DNA of 17,039 bases. Origin: JBCCSZ01 sp039199225. Lineage in GTDB: Bacteria > Bacteroidota > Bacteroidia > Chitinophagales > Saprospiraceae. The stretch is taken from NCBI GenBank assembly GCA_039199225.1, contig JBCCSZ010000160.1:1-17039 (forward strand). Direction: 5' to 3'. The notes under the pieces are model-generated. The model searched no databases. It was not told where the DNA came from and was given only the letters and a program-made list of their open reading frames with translations. Each line of letters starts with the position of its first letter. The stretch's first letter is position 1. Shown here in pieces: positions 1 to 10,100 of this stretch. The position numbers and the translations under genes are program-made.

Positions 1-3000
1 CAACAATTTGTCAAAAACGAATCAACTTTAAACGAGTCGGATGCGGCATACACTTTCCAATTAGGGCGTAAACACTTCACTTATCGGCTACCCATCGTCT
101 TTGAAAATCGCGATGAGTTGATGGAAAAATTGTCGCAGGCCGCTGCTTCACAGACGATGCAGCAGGCGCCATTGAACGAGCCGAGTGTGATTTTTCTCTT
201 TCCAGGGCAAGGAGCGCAGTACTTACAAATGGGGCGCCAACTGTACGACTCCGAACCGCTGTTTCGCGATCACTTGGATCAAGGCTTACATTGGCTCAAA
301 GCCAATACGAAAATTGACTTTAAACAGATTTTGTACCCAGAAGATGAGCCGGTGGCGGACATCAACGAGACCCGATATGCGCAACCGCTCATTTTTATTT
401 TTGAATATGCCTTGGCCCAGTTGGTATTGTCGTATGGCATTCGTCCGCAGACCATGATCGGTCACAGCATCGGCGAATACACGGCAGCTGTTCTCAGTGG
501 TGTATTTCAGTACGAAGACGCCTTGAGCTTACTGGTCAATCGGGGACAAATGATGTTTGACTTGCCGACGGGTGATATGTTGAGTGTTGCTTTGTCGGAA
601 GAAGAAGTCCAACCGTTTTTGATGGACGGCGTTGATTTAGCAGCAGCCAACGGTCCGACTCAAAGCGTTTTGTCCGGCCCGGCGGAATCCATCGCAGCTG
701 TGAAGGCTCGCCTTGATGCGGCTGATGTTTTGTGCAAGATTTTGCGTACTTCTCACGCTTTTCACTCCTCCATGTTGGACCCTATTTTGGAAGCTTACAG
801 ACAGGCCGTTGCAGCAGTAAAGCCGCAGCGACCCAAGGTAGCTTTTATGTCCAACTTGACGGGCGCCATGATCGATCCAGAGCGAGCGGCCGATCCCGAT
901 TATTGGGTGCAGCACATGCGACAAGCCGTCCGCTTTTCAAAAGGGGCAGCGGCTTTGTTGGAACAATTTCCCAAAGCCGTATTTATAGAGGTCGGACCTG
1001 GTAGAACGCTTTCTGGTTTGCTGCGCCAACATCGAATCGACGGTAAGACACCCCAAGCGGTCAATCTCATCAAGACGCCCAAAAGCAAAAGTGATGACTT
1101 GCGCTTTTTCACAGAGGCATTGGCCAAGCTGTGGTCGCAAGGCGTAGCCATCGACTGGGCCGCTTACCACCAGCATCCTCGTCGGCGCGTATCCCTACCG
1201 ACCTATGCTTTCGAGCCTATTAAGTATCCAACTTTGGTCGACCCGTTTGCGATGTTGATTCAATCCATCAAGGGCAAGGAGGCTAATGCATCAAAAGTAG
1301 ATGTATCCACTTTGCAAGAACAAGAGATTTTTTCGATGGATGAAAGTATGGACGATTTCGTCATCGAAAAAGTAGAGCGGCCGAACTTGAGTACGAGCTT
1401 CCGCAAGGCAGAAACGCAAACGGAAGAAGCGCTTTTGCAACTGTGCGAAGCATTCTTTGGCTTGGATAAGCTAGGGGCCGAAGATGACATCTTTGAATTG
1501 GGAGCCGATTCATTGAAAATTATGACCCTGAGCAAGCGCATCCATAAGCACTTTGGCCTGGAACTCCCGCAGCAAGCCTACTACGAACATTCGGTCATCC
1601 GAGATTTGGCAGCAATCATCGACGCCAAGGGTCAACAGACGGAGGAGCGACTGGACATTTCAACAGTACCTCTCTCAAAAAGTGGTTATCCTTTGTCGAC
1701 CTCTCAAGAGAAAATCTGGCTGTCCAGTCAATTCAAGGAAGGCTCTATTACATACAACATTCCACTACCCATCAACTTGGAAGGGGATTACGATGTCGAT
1801 TGTTTGTCAAAGGCATTTGATGCAGTGATCGAACGCCACGAAAGTTTGCGGACCGTTTTTCGGGAGAATGCCCAGGGCGCTGCCCGACAATGGATTTTGT
1901 CCGGAGCGGAACTCGGTTTTTCCTTCCGCTACGAAGACCTCCGTTCGCGGGAGGAGGCAGTGCGCTTGGCAGCGCGCGCAATCGAGGCAGATGCCTTTCA
2001 GGTCTTCGACCTTCAAAACGGTCCTTTGCTGAGGGCTTGTCTGTTTCATCTGAAGGAGCAACAGTTTTTACTGTTTGTCAATATTCACCACATCATCAGC
2101 GACGACTGGTCTTTGGAGGTGTTGTCCAATGAGGTCCTGGCGCATTATCATTTCTTCAAAGAAGGTACGCCATTGCAGGTGCCTGAATTGAAGATACAAT
2201 ACAAAGATTTTGCTTCCTGGCAATTGGTACAGCTCAAGGGCGAAGCCTTCCAAAAGTTGGAAACGTATTGGCTCAACAAGCTATCCGAACCATTGCCACT
2301 GTTGGATTTGCCAGGCCATAAAAAGCGGCCGATTGTCAAGACCTTTAATGGATACAGCATTGAGAATTATTTTTCCGTGGAAGACAGTCAGACCTTGAAG
2401 ACTTTCTGTACTGCTCAAAAGGGAAGTTTGTTTATGGGGATGTTGGCAGCTTGGTATGTACTGTTTTACAAATATACTGGGCAAAAGGATTTTGTCATTG
2501 GCTCGCCAGTATCCGGCCGGACGCATACCGATCTTGAAAATCAAATTGGTTGCTACTTCAATACGCTGGCCATTCGCATGCAAATCAATCCAGAAGAGAA
2601 TTTTACCGATTTCTTTCAGCGGGTCAAGCAGTCAGTCTTGGAAGATTACAACCATCAAGCATATCCCTTCGAAGAGTTGTTGGAGCATTTCAAGCTGAAC
2701 AGCGACCTGAGTCGCAATCCAGTTTTTGATTTGATGTTTTCCTTCCACAACACGATGGAGTACAAGGTGGAGGAAAGCGAAAGGAATCCCGATCAATTCA
2801 AAGGCACCGCCGAAAATGCCAAGTTGGATATCTTACTGAATGCCGCTGAACACGGCCCTAATCTCTACCTCTACATCAATTACAATACCGACCTCTACGA
2901 GCAGTCCACCATGGAACGCTTGGTTTTGGACTACAAGCGATTGCTGAAAAAACTACTCGAACAGCCGAAGCAAGCCTTGAAAAAAGTGGATTACCAACTA

Positions 3001-3069
3001 GAGCTTGCACAAGACCTCCGGGCAAAAAATAAATCCAGATTGAATAAAATGAAAAATAAAATCAAATGA
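1..3069 (+). CDS. Type I PKS module (KS-AT linker)-AT-ACP-C, 5' partial
   Basis: The reading frame is open from base 1, so the first ATG (118) is internal and the true start lies upstream. Numbering here counts codons from base 1 (1022 codons visible). Codons 1-60 look like the linker after a ketosynthase domain (AYTFQLGRKHFTYR). An acyltransferase follows (GQGAQ 69-73, GHSIG 154-158, HAFH 252-255), then a post-AT linker with LPTYAFEP. The carrier domain has its phosphopantetheine Ser at 504 (GADSL), and a C domain starts near YPLS (563) with HHIISDD at 696-702. No ketoreductase, dehydratase, enoylreductase or methyltransferase lies between AT and ACP. The protein ends in a short, very basic tail. 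The product should extend an acyl chain by one malonate and hand it to an amino acid on the next protein. It overlaps the next gene by four bases (ATGA), so the two are probably translationally coupled. Confidence 0.95.
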   Translation, partial: QQFVKNESTLNESDAAYTFQLGRKHFTYRLPIVFENRDELMEKLSQAAASQTMQQAPLNEPSVIFLFPGQGAQYLQMGRQLYDSEPLFRDHLDQGLHWLKANTKIDFKQILYPEDEPVADINETRYAQPLIFIFEYALAQLVLSYGIRPQTMIGHSIGEYTAAVLSGVFQYEDALSLLVNRGQMMFDLPTGDMLSVALSEEEVQPFLMDGVDLAAANGPTQSVLSGPAESIAAVKARLDAADVLCKILRTSHAFHSSMLDPILEAYRQAVAAVKPQRPKVAFMSNLTGAMIDPERAADPDYWVQHMRQAVRFSKGAAALLEQFPKAVFIEVGPGRTLSGLLRQHRIDGKTPQAVNLIKTPKSKSDDLRFFTEALAKLWSQGVAIDWAAYHQHPRRRVSLPTYAFEPIKYPTLVDPFAMLIQSIKGKEANASKVDVSTLQEQEIFSMDESMDDFVIEKVERPNLSTSFRKAETQTEEALLQLCEAFFGLDKLGAEDDIFELGADSLKIMTLSKRIHKHFGLELPQQAYYEHSVIRDLAAIIDAKGQQTEERLDISTVPLSKSGYPLSTSQEKIWLSSQFKEGSITYNIPLPINLEGDYDVDCLSKAFDAVIERHESLRTVFRENAQGAARQWILSGAELGFSFRYEDLRSREEAVRLAARAIEADAFQVFDLQNGPLLRACLFHLKEQQFLLFVNIHHIISDDWSLEVLSNEVLAHYHFFKEGTPLQVPELKIQYKDFASWQLVQLKGEAFQKLETYWLNKLSEPLPLLDLPGHKKRPIVKTFNGYSIENYFSVEDSQTLKTFCTAQKGSLFMGMLAAWYVLFYKYTGQKDFVIGSPVSGRTHTDLENQIGCYFNTLAIRMQINPEENFTDFFQRVKQSVLEDYNHQAYPFEELLEHFKLNSDLSRNPVFDLMFSFHNTMEYKVEESERNPDQFKGTAENAKLDILLNAAEHGPNLYLYINYNTDLYEQSTMERLVLDYKRLLKKLLEQPKQALKKVDYQLELAQDLRAKNKSRLNKMKNKIK
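187..1100 (+). other. Acyltransferase domain, malonyl-CoA type
   Basis: This domain of the PKS gene loads the extender unit on the carrier domain. The nucleophile is Ser156 in GHSIG and the catalytic His is His252. The HAFH signature at codons 252-255 is the one known for malonyl-CoA selection; methylmalonyl enzymes usually have YASH here. The glycine-rich GQGAQ and the later YWVQHMRQAVRF and VGPGRTL stretches are all in the expected order, so the domain looks complete and active. Confidence 0.9.
1420..1620 (+). other. Carrier protein (ACP) domain of the PKS module
   Basis: Codons about 474-540 form a carrier domain with the sequence DIFELGADSLKIMTL. Ser504 is the expected phosphopantetheine attachment site. 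It follows the AT after a linker of some 60 acidic, low-complexity codons that holds no recognisable reductive domain, and it directly precedes the C domain, which will use its acyl chain as donor. Confidence 0.9.
1675..2990 (+). other. C-terminal condensation domain of the PKS protein
   Basis: The domain begins with YPLSTSQEKIWL (codon 563) and has the usual first-motif and ERHESLRT stretches. The active-site motif is HHIISDD at 696-702: both His and the first Asp are present, while the usual Gly is Asp. VIGSPVSGR and the late NPVFDLMFSF stretch are also present. It has no adenylation domain behind it on the same protein. It therefore most likely condenses the polyketide chain from the adjacent ACP with the amino acid of the NRPS starting at 4130, whose own first domain lacks the catalytic His residues. 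Confidence 0.88.
3066..3069 (+). promoter_or_regulatory. ATGA start/stop overlap (translational coupling)
   Basis: The ATG of the oxygenase gene (3066-3068) overlaps the TGA of the PKS gene (3067-3069). The bases upstream are A-rich and contain no Shine-Dalgarno-like stretch, so re-initiation by ribosomes finishing the PKS gene is the likely way the oxygenase is made. Confidence 0.75.
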
Positions 3070-4067
3070 GCAATTTGAAAAATCGTCTGAGTAAACTCAA
3101 AAAGCAGGCGACCAACCAAGTCGAAACACTAGAGGAAGTCAGCACTTCTTTTTTGGATCAACAGATGAAATTTCCACTTGTTTTTAAACCCAATCGTTCT
3201 GGCCTCAACCTAGAATATTGGGCGAAGGAAAATATAACACAATTCCGCAAGGACCTACTACAATATGGCGGCCTACTATTCCGAGGCTTTGGCATTGATA
3301 CGGTCGAAAAATTTCAAAGCTTGATGGCTGCTTTTCCCAGTGAAAGCCTGGAATATAAATTTCGTTCTTCTCCACGCTACTCTCTGGCGAGCAATGTCTA
3401 CGTATCAACTACCTATCCCAACGATCAAAGCATTGTCATGCACAGTGAGAGTTCTTATGCACCGAGCCATCCCTCCCAGATTGTCTTTTGTTGCATCATA
3501 CCAGCGGCAGTCCAGGGGGAGACGCCCATTGCAGACAACCGTCGTATCCTCAAACACCTGAGTCCTGAGTTGAAATCAAAGTTTATGGAAAAAGGTGTGC
3601 GCTACAAAAGAAATCTCAACCAACTGATGGGTTTGTCCTGGCGCGAAGTTTTCCAATTGTCGGAGCGCGCCGCTGTCGAGGAGGAGTGTCGGAAAAATGG
3701 AATGGACTTCCAGTGGAAAAATGAAGACGACCTCAGCTTGGAGTGGACAAAGAAAGCCATTTGGCAGCATCCAGTAAGTGGAGAAGAGGTGTGGTTCAAT
3801 CACGCACTATTTTTCAATAAGTACATGCAGGGAAAAGAAATGCTCGATCTGATTCGAAAAGAGGAGGATCTGCCCAACAATACTTGTTTTGGTGATGGTA
3901 CTGAAATCAGCAAAGAAGAAATCGAGGAGATCAAAGCTGCTTACGAACAATCCATCGTTATCTTTCCTTGGCAAAAAGGTGATGTACTTTTCCTAGACAA
4001 TATGCTGATGTCTCACGGCCGCAATCCTTTCGAAGGGGAGCGTAAGATCATCGTCTCCATGTCCTAG
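3066..4067 (+). CDS. SyrP-like TauD/TfdA family Fe(II)/2-oxoglutarate dioxygenase, probable amino acid beta-hydroxylase
   Basis: The product (333 aa) is a full-length member of the TauD/TfdA fold, most like the SyrP group that hydroxylates amino acids held on NRPS carrier domains. The facial iron triad is visible as His126-x-Glu128 (HSE) and His317. Arg326 is placed to bind the 2-oxoglutarate carboxylate. LLFRGF, ETPIADNR, VWFNHALFF, EDLPNNTCFGDG and FPWQKGDVLFLDNMLMSHGR are recognisable family stretches. The ATG overlaps the stop of the PKS gene (ATGA), and a 62-base gap separates it from the Asn-activating NRPS. Position and family suggest beta-hydroxylation of the Asn bound to that NRPS. 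The substrate is inferred, and free Asn (as for AsnO-type enzymes) cannot be excluded. The N-terminus carries a basic motif (residues 5-13) resembling the tail of the PKS protein. Confidence 0.9.
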   Translation: MSNLKNRLSKLKKQATNQVETLEEVSTSFLDQQMKFPLVFKPNRSGLNLEYWAKENITQFRKDLLQYGGLLFRGFGIDTVEKFQSLMAAFPSESLEYKFRSSPRYSLASNVYVSTTYPNDQSIVMHSESSYAPSHPSQIVFCCIIPAAVQGETPIADNRRILKHLSPELKSKFMEKGVRYKRNLNQLMGLSWREVFQLSERAAVEEECRKNGMDFQWKNEDDLSLEWTKKAIWQHPVSGEEVWFNHALFFNKYMQGKEMLDLIRKEEDLPNNTCFGDGTEISKEEIEEIKAAYEQSIVIFPWQKGDVLFLDNMLMSHGRNPFEGERKIIVSMS

Positions 4068-4129
4068 TCAATAAAAAATTCTTGCCCTTAGCCTAATCCC
4101 CTTACGTGCTTAGTAAAAAACAATAAATT
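4068..4129 (+). other. 62-base intergenic spacer before the first NRPS gene
   Basis: The spacer is AT-rich near both ends with a C-rich middle. I see no stable hairpin followed by a T run and no clear promoter. The start ATG at 4130 is preceded by an A-rich stretch without a Shine-Dalgarno sequence. The most economical reading is that transcription continues through it from the PKS gene. Confidence 0.5.
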
Positions 4130-7100
4130 ATGAATTCAAATGTCGTCGAAGCTGTGAAAAGCTACGAGCTTTCCGACAATCAAAAGAATCTCTGGCAAAT
4201 TGCTCGGGAGGACCTCTCGCCTTTTTATTGTCAGTTGTCTGTCGAATGGATCAACCCACCTACTGTCAATCAATTATCAGATGCCATTGAATTGGTATGC
4301 CAACAGCACGAAGTGTTTTCCTTTAGATTGCACTTTGATGAAAAGTACCTCTTTCCAATGCAGGCATCCTTCCAACAAAAAGCATTTTTCAGACAATTGG
4401 ATGAAAAGGCATACAGTCCGGAGGAGCGTCTGAACCAAGCGCATCAGGCCATCAGCGGTTCCTTTGATCCGGCGCTAGACACACCGCTGCGATTTTGTGC
4501 TTTTGTCGAAGATGGTAAAGTGGTTCATTTGGTCATTCGACTGTACGCCATTTGGGGGGATTCATACAGCCTGGTTTATTTCTGTCGACAGCTTTCGGAG
4601 GCCGTAAAAGACCCACAGCGTTTTGCGCTTTTGGACATAGAGAAAATTGATTATGCGAGTTTTTCTTCCTGGCAAAATGAATTGATCCGAGAGCCGGAAG
4701 AGGAGGCAAAGGTTTTTTGGCAATCTCGCTCTGTAGCTTTTCAGCAGCAATTGATGACCACTTCCAGCCTGCAAGTTCGCCAAAGTTTTCGATCTAAAAG
4801 CATTCCACTTTGTAAGGTGGCAGGAGAGGCATATCATCAATGGAAACAATCCAATGGTGATTTAAGGGAAGCTTTGTTGTGCCGCTTTGTGGATTACCTC
4901 ATGGCCTTTGCCGATCAGGAAATCACACTGGGCTATGCTTCTTTTGAAAGGGCGTATGAAGAGTTGTACGATACCTTGGGCAAGGTCAATAAAATTGTTC
5001 CACTGCACTTTCAAAAAAGCGATCAATCGCTGGAATGGAAGGAGCGCCTACAGCAACAAAAGCAGCAAATAGAACAGGTGAACGCCTGGGCAGATTATTT
5101 CTCTTTGAAGCGCGACCAGTTTGCTCCGGATGCCGCCTTGCCATTTTTTGAATACCTTTTTGAATTTGTCGATCTGAGTAAGGAAAAGAACCAATCTTTT
5201 CAATTGACAAACATCATCGAAGTACAGGATGTGTACGACTTGAAGTTGCAGGTAGTCGACTATGGCGATGCTCTGTGTATTCACTTGCAATACAACGAGG
5301 GAGCTTTTCAAGCACAGGATGCCCACCTCTTTGCAGCTCAACTCAAGGGCTTACTCGAAGCAGATTTGCATTCAAACATTCGCCTACAGGCCAATACAGC
5401 AGACGAAGCCATCTACGCAGGACTCAATGCGACCAGTAAGCAATTCGAGGCAGTCAACTCTATTGTCGATCTAATCGAGAAACAAGCAGAACAACAACCT
5501 GAATCCATTGCTCTGCTATACAACGAGGAGAGCTGGACGTACAAGGACTTAGAGGAGCGCTCGAACCAACTAGCCAACTTTCTGACAGCGCAGTATGGAC
5601 TCAAAGCCCGGCAGCCTGTTTGTCTGTTGCTGGAGCGTTCACCAGATTTCATCGTCAGCGTACTAGCCATCTTAAAGTCGGGTGCCTATTACATTCCCGT
5701 TGATCCATCCTATCCAGATGATCGGGTGCGCTTTATGCTGTCGGATAGTTCTTGCCAGCTTTTACTGACGCGTGCGCAGTGGGCCGATGCTTTTAAAGCT
5801 TCCAACCTGACCATCGTAGACCCAGCTCAGGTAGCTGTTCAACGGGCTCGGAAAGAACGCCCAGCAGTATCAATCGAACCAACGCAAATTGCTTACTGCA
5901 TTTATACCTCTGGCTCGACCGGCACACCCAAAGCCTGTCAAATCATGCATCGGAATTTGCTCCATTACATTCAATGGGCCAATGACTTTTACTTCGATCA
6001 GCCACAACAGGGCAATTGGGCTTTTTTGACCTCGGTTTCTTTCGATCTGACGGTCACCTCTCTCTTTTGCAGCTTGGCGCGTGGGCGCAAATTTTGGATC
6101 GGTCGCGACGATGAGGACATTTCCATTTTGCTAAAAGCAGCCTTTCAACATCCGGAAATTGATACGTTGAAACTGACGCCTTCTCATCTTTCTTTGTTGA
6201 AGGAATTGGACATACAGCAAACGACCGTCCGTCGCATCATCTGCGGTGGGGAGGCATTGACCAAAAAGCAGGTCGATGGCGTTTGGGCCATTCATCCGGA
6301 CATTCGGATTTTTAACGAGTACGGTCCGACAGAAGCGACGGTGGGTTGCATCGTCAAAGAAATTTTGCCAGAGGAAAAAACGATGACCATTGGCCAGCCG
6401 ATTGCCAATACGAAGGTTTATCTGCTGAATGCATCCTCGCAACTTTGTCCGGTAGGGACGATTGGTGAAATTTGCATTGCGGGTGCTGGCTTGACGGCTG
6501 GTTATTTGAATCGCCCTGAGCTGACCAAGCAAAAGTTTATTCCTGCGCCATTTGGGGAGGAGCAGCTGTGGTATTTGAGCGGCGACCTGGGGAAGGTGCT
6601 TCCGGATGGAAACATACTCTATCTGGGACGCAAAGACGATCAAGTAAAAATTCGTGGCTATCGCGTAGAGTTGGGTGGGATTGCAAAGCAACTTCAAGCG
6701 AAAGCATCCATCGAGGAAGCCTTGGTTTTGTTGAACGAAAATGAATCTGGTGACAAAGATTTGGTGGCTTATTTCAAGTCTTCAGAAACGGAAGATACAA
6801 CCACCTTGCGTACCTTTTTGTCAAAGCATTTGCCCAGCTATATGCTCCCAGCTTTTTTCATTCAGCTGGATAAGTTCCCTTTGACTTCCAGCGGTAAGGT
6901 GGATAAAAAGACACTCCCAAATCCAGCATCTGTCGCCTTGGTTCAAATGGCTGCCTACGAAGCGCCTGTCTCAGAAGTGGAAAGGCAACTGGCCGATATT
7001 TGGGCGAGTGAATTGAAGCGCGAAAAGATTGGGATGGCCGATAATTTCTTGCTATTGGGCGGTGATTCCATTCGAGCCATCCGCATCCTTAGCCGCATGA

Positions 7101-10100
7101 ATAAATTGCTCGGTGCAGATTTTACAATGGCCGATATTTATGAAAGTCCCACCATCAAAGAGTTACTAGCCAAATGCGAAAACCAGGAAAATAAAGGGGA
7201 CGGACAAGCAGAGAAAGAAAAAATCAATACACAATTTGCCCAGCTAAAAGCTGAAAGGGCCTTGGATGAAGCAGTCGAAGATGTCTACCCGATGAGCGAC
7301 ATCGAGATGGGCATGCTATATGCCAATTCGATGAATGAGACAGAAGGTATGTACCACGACCAGGTGTGCTACCCAGTCAATATTCTCGATTTCGACCATC
7401 GCTTATTCACATTGGCCATGCAGCGGATGGTGGAAAAGCACGAGGCACTCAGAACGGCTTACAACTTTTCGGATTACAGTCGTCCGGTTCGCATGGTGTA
7501 CAAAGAAGTGAAAAAAGAAATCGCACAGATTGACCTTTCACAACTGGACAAAGAAGAACAGCAAAAACAGATTGAGTCTTTTCTTGAATCGGAAAGAACA
7601 ACGCATCCATTTCAATTGGAGGAACCCGGATTGTGGCGGCTGCGGATTTACATCACAGGTGAGCATCAACAATACCTTGTCCTACAATTTCACCATGCCG
7701 TCTTGGATGGTTGGAGCCGAGCTTCCCTGATGACAGAGTTGAACAATACCTACTTCGAGCTGCAAAAGGAAGAAAACTTTCAGCCAGCACCCTTGCAGTT
7801 GACTTACAAAGACTACATCGTCGAGCAGGAATACCTCAAGCAAAATCAAGAAATTTTTGACTATTGGGCAACAGAACTGGATGCCTACAAGCGATTGAAT
7901 ATTTTCCAGCAAAGCTTCGAGATCGAGGATTATGCACATACAGTCAGTGGAGAGCTTTTTCAAGATATTCAGCAGTATTGCGACGATCACCAACTGAGTA
8001 TTCGCAGCCTCAATTTTGCCGCTTATTTGTACACCCTTCGCATGCTCGCTTATGAGGGAGACATCCTGGCGGGAATGGTTGTTAATGGTCGTCCGGTTGC
8101 CGAAGATGGCGACAAAGTCGTTGGTTGCTTTTTAAATACGCTTCCCTTCAGAGAACAATTTAACGCACAGGGCTTGGGTGCCTATGTTCAATCTGTCGAC
8201 AATCGGTTGAAACAGATGAAAAAGTACGAGGGTTTGAGTTTGCTGGCATTGAGTAAGCGTTTTTCAGAAGAGGGGAATACCGAAAATCCTTTCTTTGATA
8301 CCCTCTACAACTACGTCGATTTTCACGTCTATCAGCAAGCAAAGGGCCAAGATGCCAGCCAGGAAGAGGAAGGCATTCCGCAGTTGTATTTTGAGCTGAC
8401 CAATACTTTTTTGAACGTACATGTCATTCCGACATCAGGTGGTTTTCACATCTTATGGAATCGCAGCCGGAAGCTGAGTTGCGGGATGCGCAATCAGGAC
8501 TTGTGTCGCATGCACCTTGACTTTTTGCGCCAGTTGGTTGCCTCTCCTGAGCAAAGTTTAAAAGAGACGAATCTATTGGCCAGCGAGCAGGCCCGACGAA
8601 TTACAGCGGTTTTCAATAAGACCGAAGTCGATTATACATCAGCCGAAACCATCCTGGATTTGTGGGCAGAACAATGGTCTACCCAGGCTGAAAAAACAGC
8701 CATCGTCTTTGAAGATCGAACTGTAACTTTTCAAGAAATGGAAGTCAGTTCAAATCAATTGGCCCATTTTCTTCAATCGCGCCACGGCCTCCAAGCAGGT
8801 GACTTGGTTGGCTTGAAATTGGAACGCAGTGAATGGCTGCCCTTGAGCATCCTGGCAATACTGAAAATAGGAGCTGCCTATGTACCAATAGACGCCGGCC
8901 ATCCAGAGGAACGCATAGCTTATATACAAAAAGACAGTGGTTTTCAACATTGCATTGACCAGGACGAACTCAATGCATTCCAAGCGGAGAAAGACTCCTT
9001 TTCTACAACTTTTGATGGGCCGAGACCAACAGGGACCGATGCCGCCTATGCCATTTATACCTCTGGTTCTACAGGACGCCCCAAGGGCGTAGTCAACGGC
9101 CACGCAGGACTTTATAACCGCCTGCTATGGATGAAAGACAATCTGCAGATCGACCAAAAGGATGTGCTGCTACAGAAGACGCCCTATACCTTCGACGTGT
9201 CGGTTTGGGAATTACTGATGTCATTGGTGGCAGGTAATCAACTGGTCATCGCGAAGCCAGAAGGGCATAAGGACCCAGCCTATTTGCAGGATGTGATCGA
9301 AACGCATTTTGTCAGTATTCTGCATTTTGTGCCTTCCATGTTGGGTGCTTTCCTAGGCGAAATAGAAGAGGGGCGCTGTTCGAGTTTGCGGCAGGTTGTC
9401 TGTAGTGGAGAGGCCCTACCAGCAGCCATGGTGCGCAATTTTCAGCAAAAAATGCCGAACAGTCGAATCCACAATTATTACGGTCCGACGGAGGCAGGCA
9501 TCGACGTGACAGCCATTGATTTGACCGCTGTTGACCTGCGCAAGGACAAGGTCAGCATCGGTTCGCCGGTGGCCAATACGAAGATATACATACTGAACGA
9601 CGGATTGCAAATGCAGTCCATCGGGGTGCCGGGCGAGTTGTTGATCGGAGGCGTGCAACTTGCCCACGGCTACCTCAAGCGAGAGGCACTCAATCGGGAA
9701 AAATTCATTGACAACCCCTTTGGCAGCGGCCGATTGTATCGCACGGGTGACCTGGCAAGCTGGCGTACCGATGGGCAAATTGATTTCATTGGCCGCATTG
9801 ATCACCAGGTAAAGATTCGTGGGAATCGGGTGGAGTTGGGTGAAATAGAGGCGGTGTTGTTGCAGGCAGAAAAGGTGGTACAGGCCGTGGCCGTCATCCG
9901 GGAAGATGCCTCTGGAAACAAACGCTTATTGGCCTATGTCCAAACCAAAGAAGGATACGATCAAGCAGCGGTCTTCCAGCATCTCAGAAGCCAACTGCCG
10001 GAGTACATGATTCCTGCCTTACTGATAGCGTTAGAAGCCTTTCCGCTGACAACCAATGGAAAGCTGAACCGCAAGGCGTTGCCAGCACCAGACGTATCGA

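Noticed and set aside
118..120. ATG at 118 as the start of the PKS gene
   Set aside because: The frame is open back to base 1 and the residues before this ATG fit the KS-AT linker, so the ATG is internal.
4068..4129. Terminator or promoter in the spacer
   Set aside because: No inverted repeat with T run and no convincing -33/-7 Bacteroidota promoter pair could be seen.
6131..6697. Minus-strand open frame of 188 codons
   Set aside because: It is antisense to the core motifs of the Asn A domain; the translation shows no protein family features.
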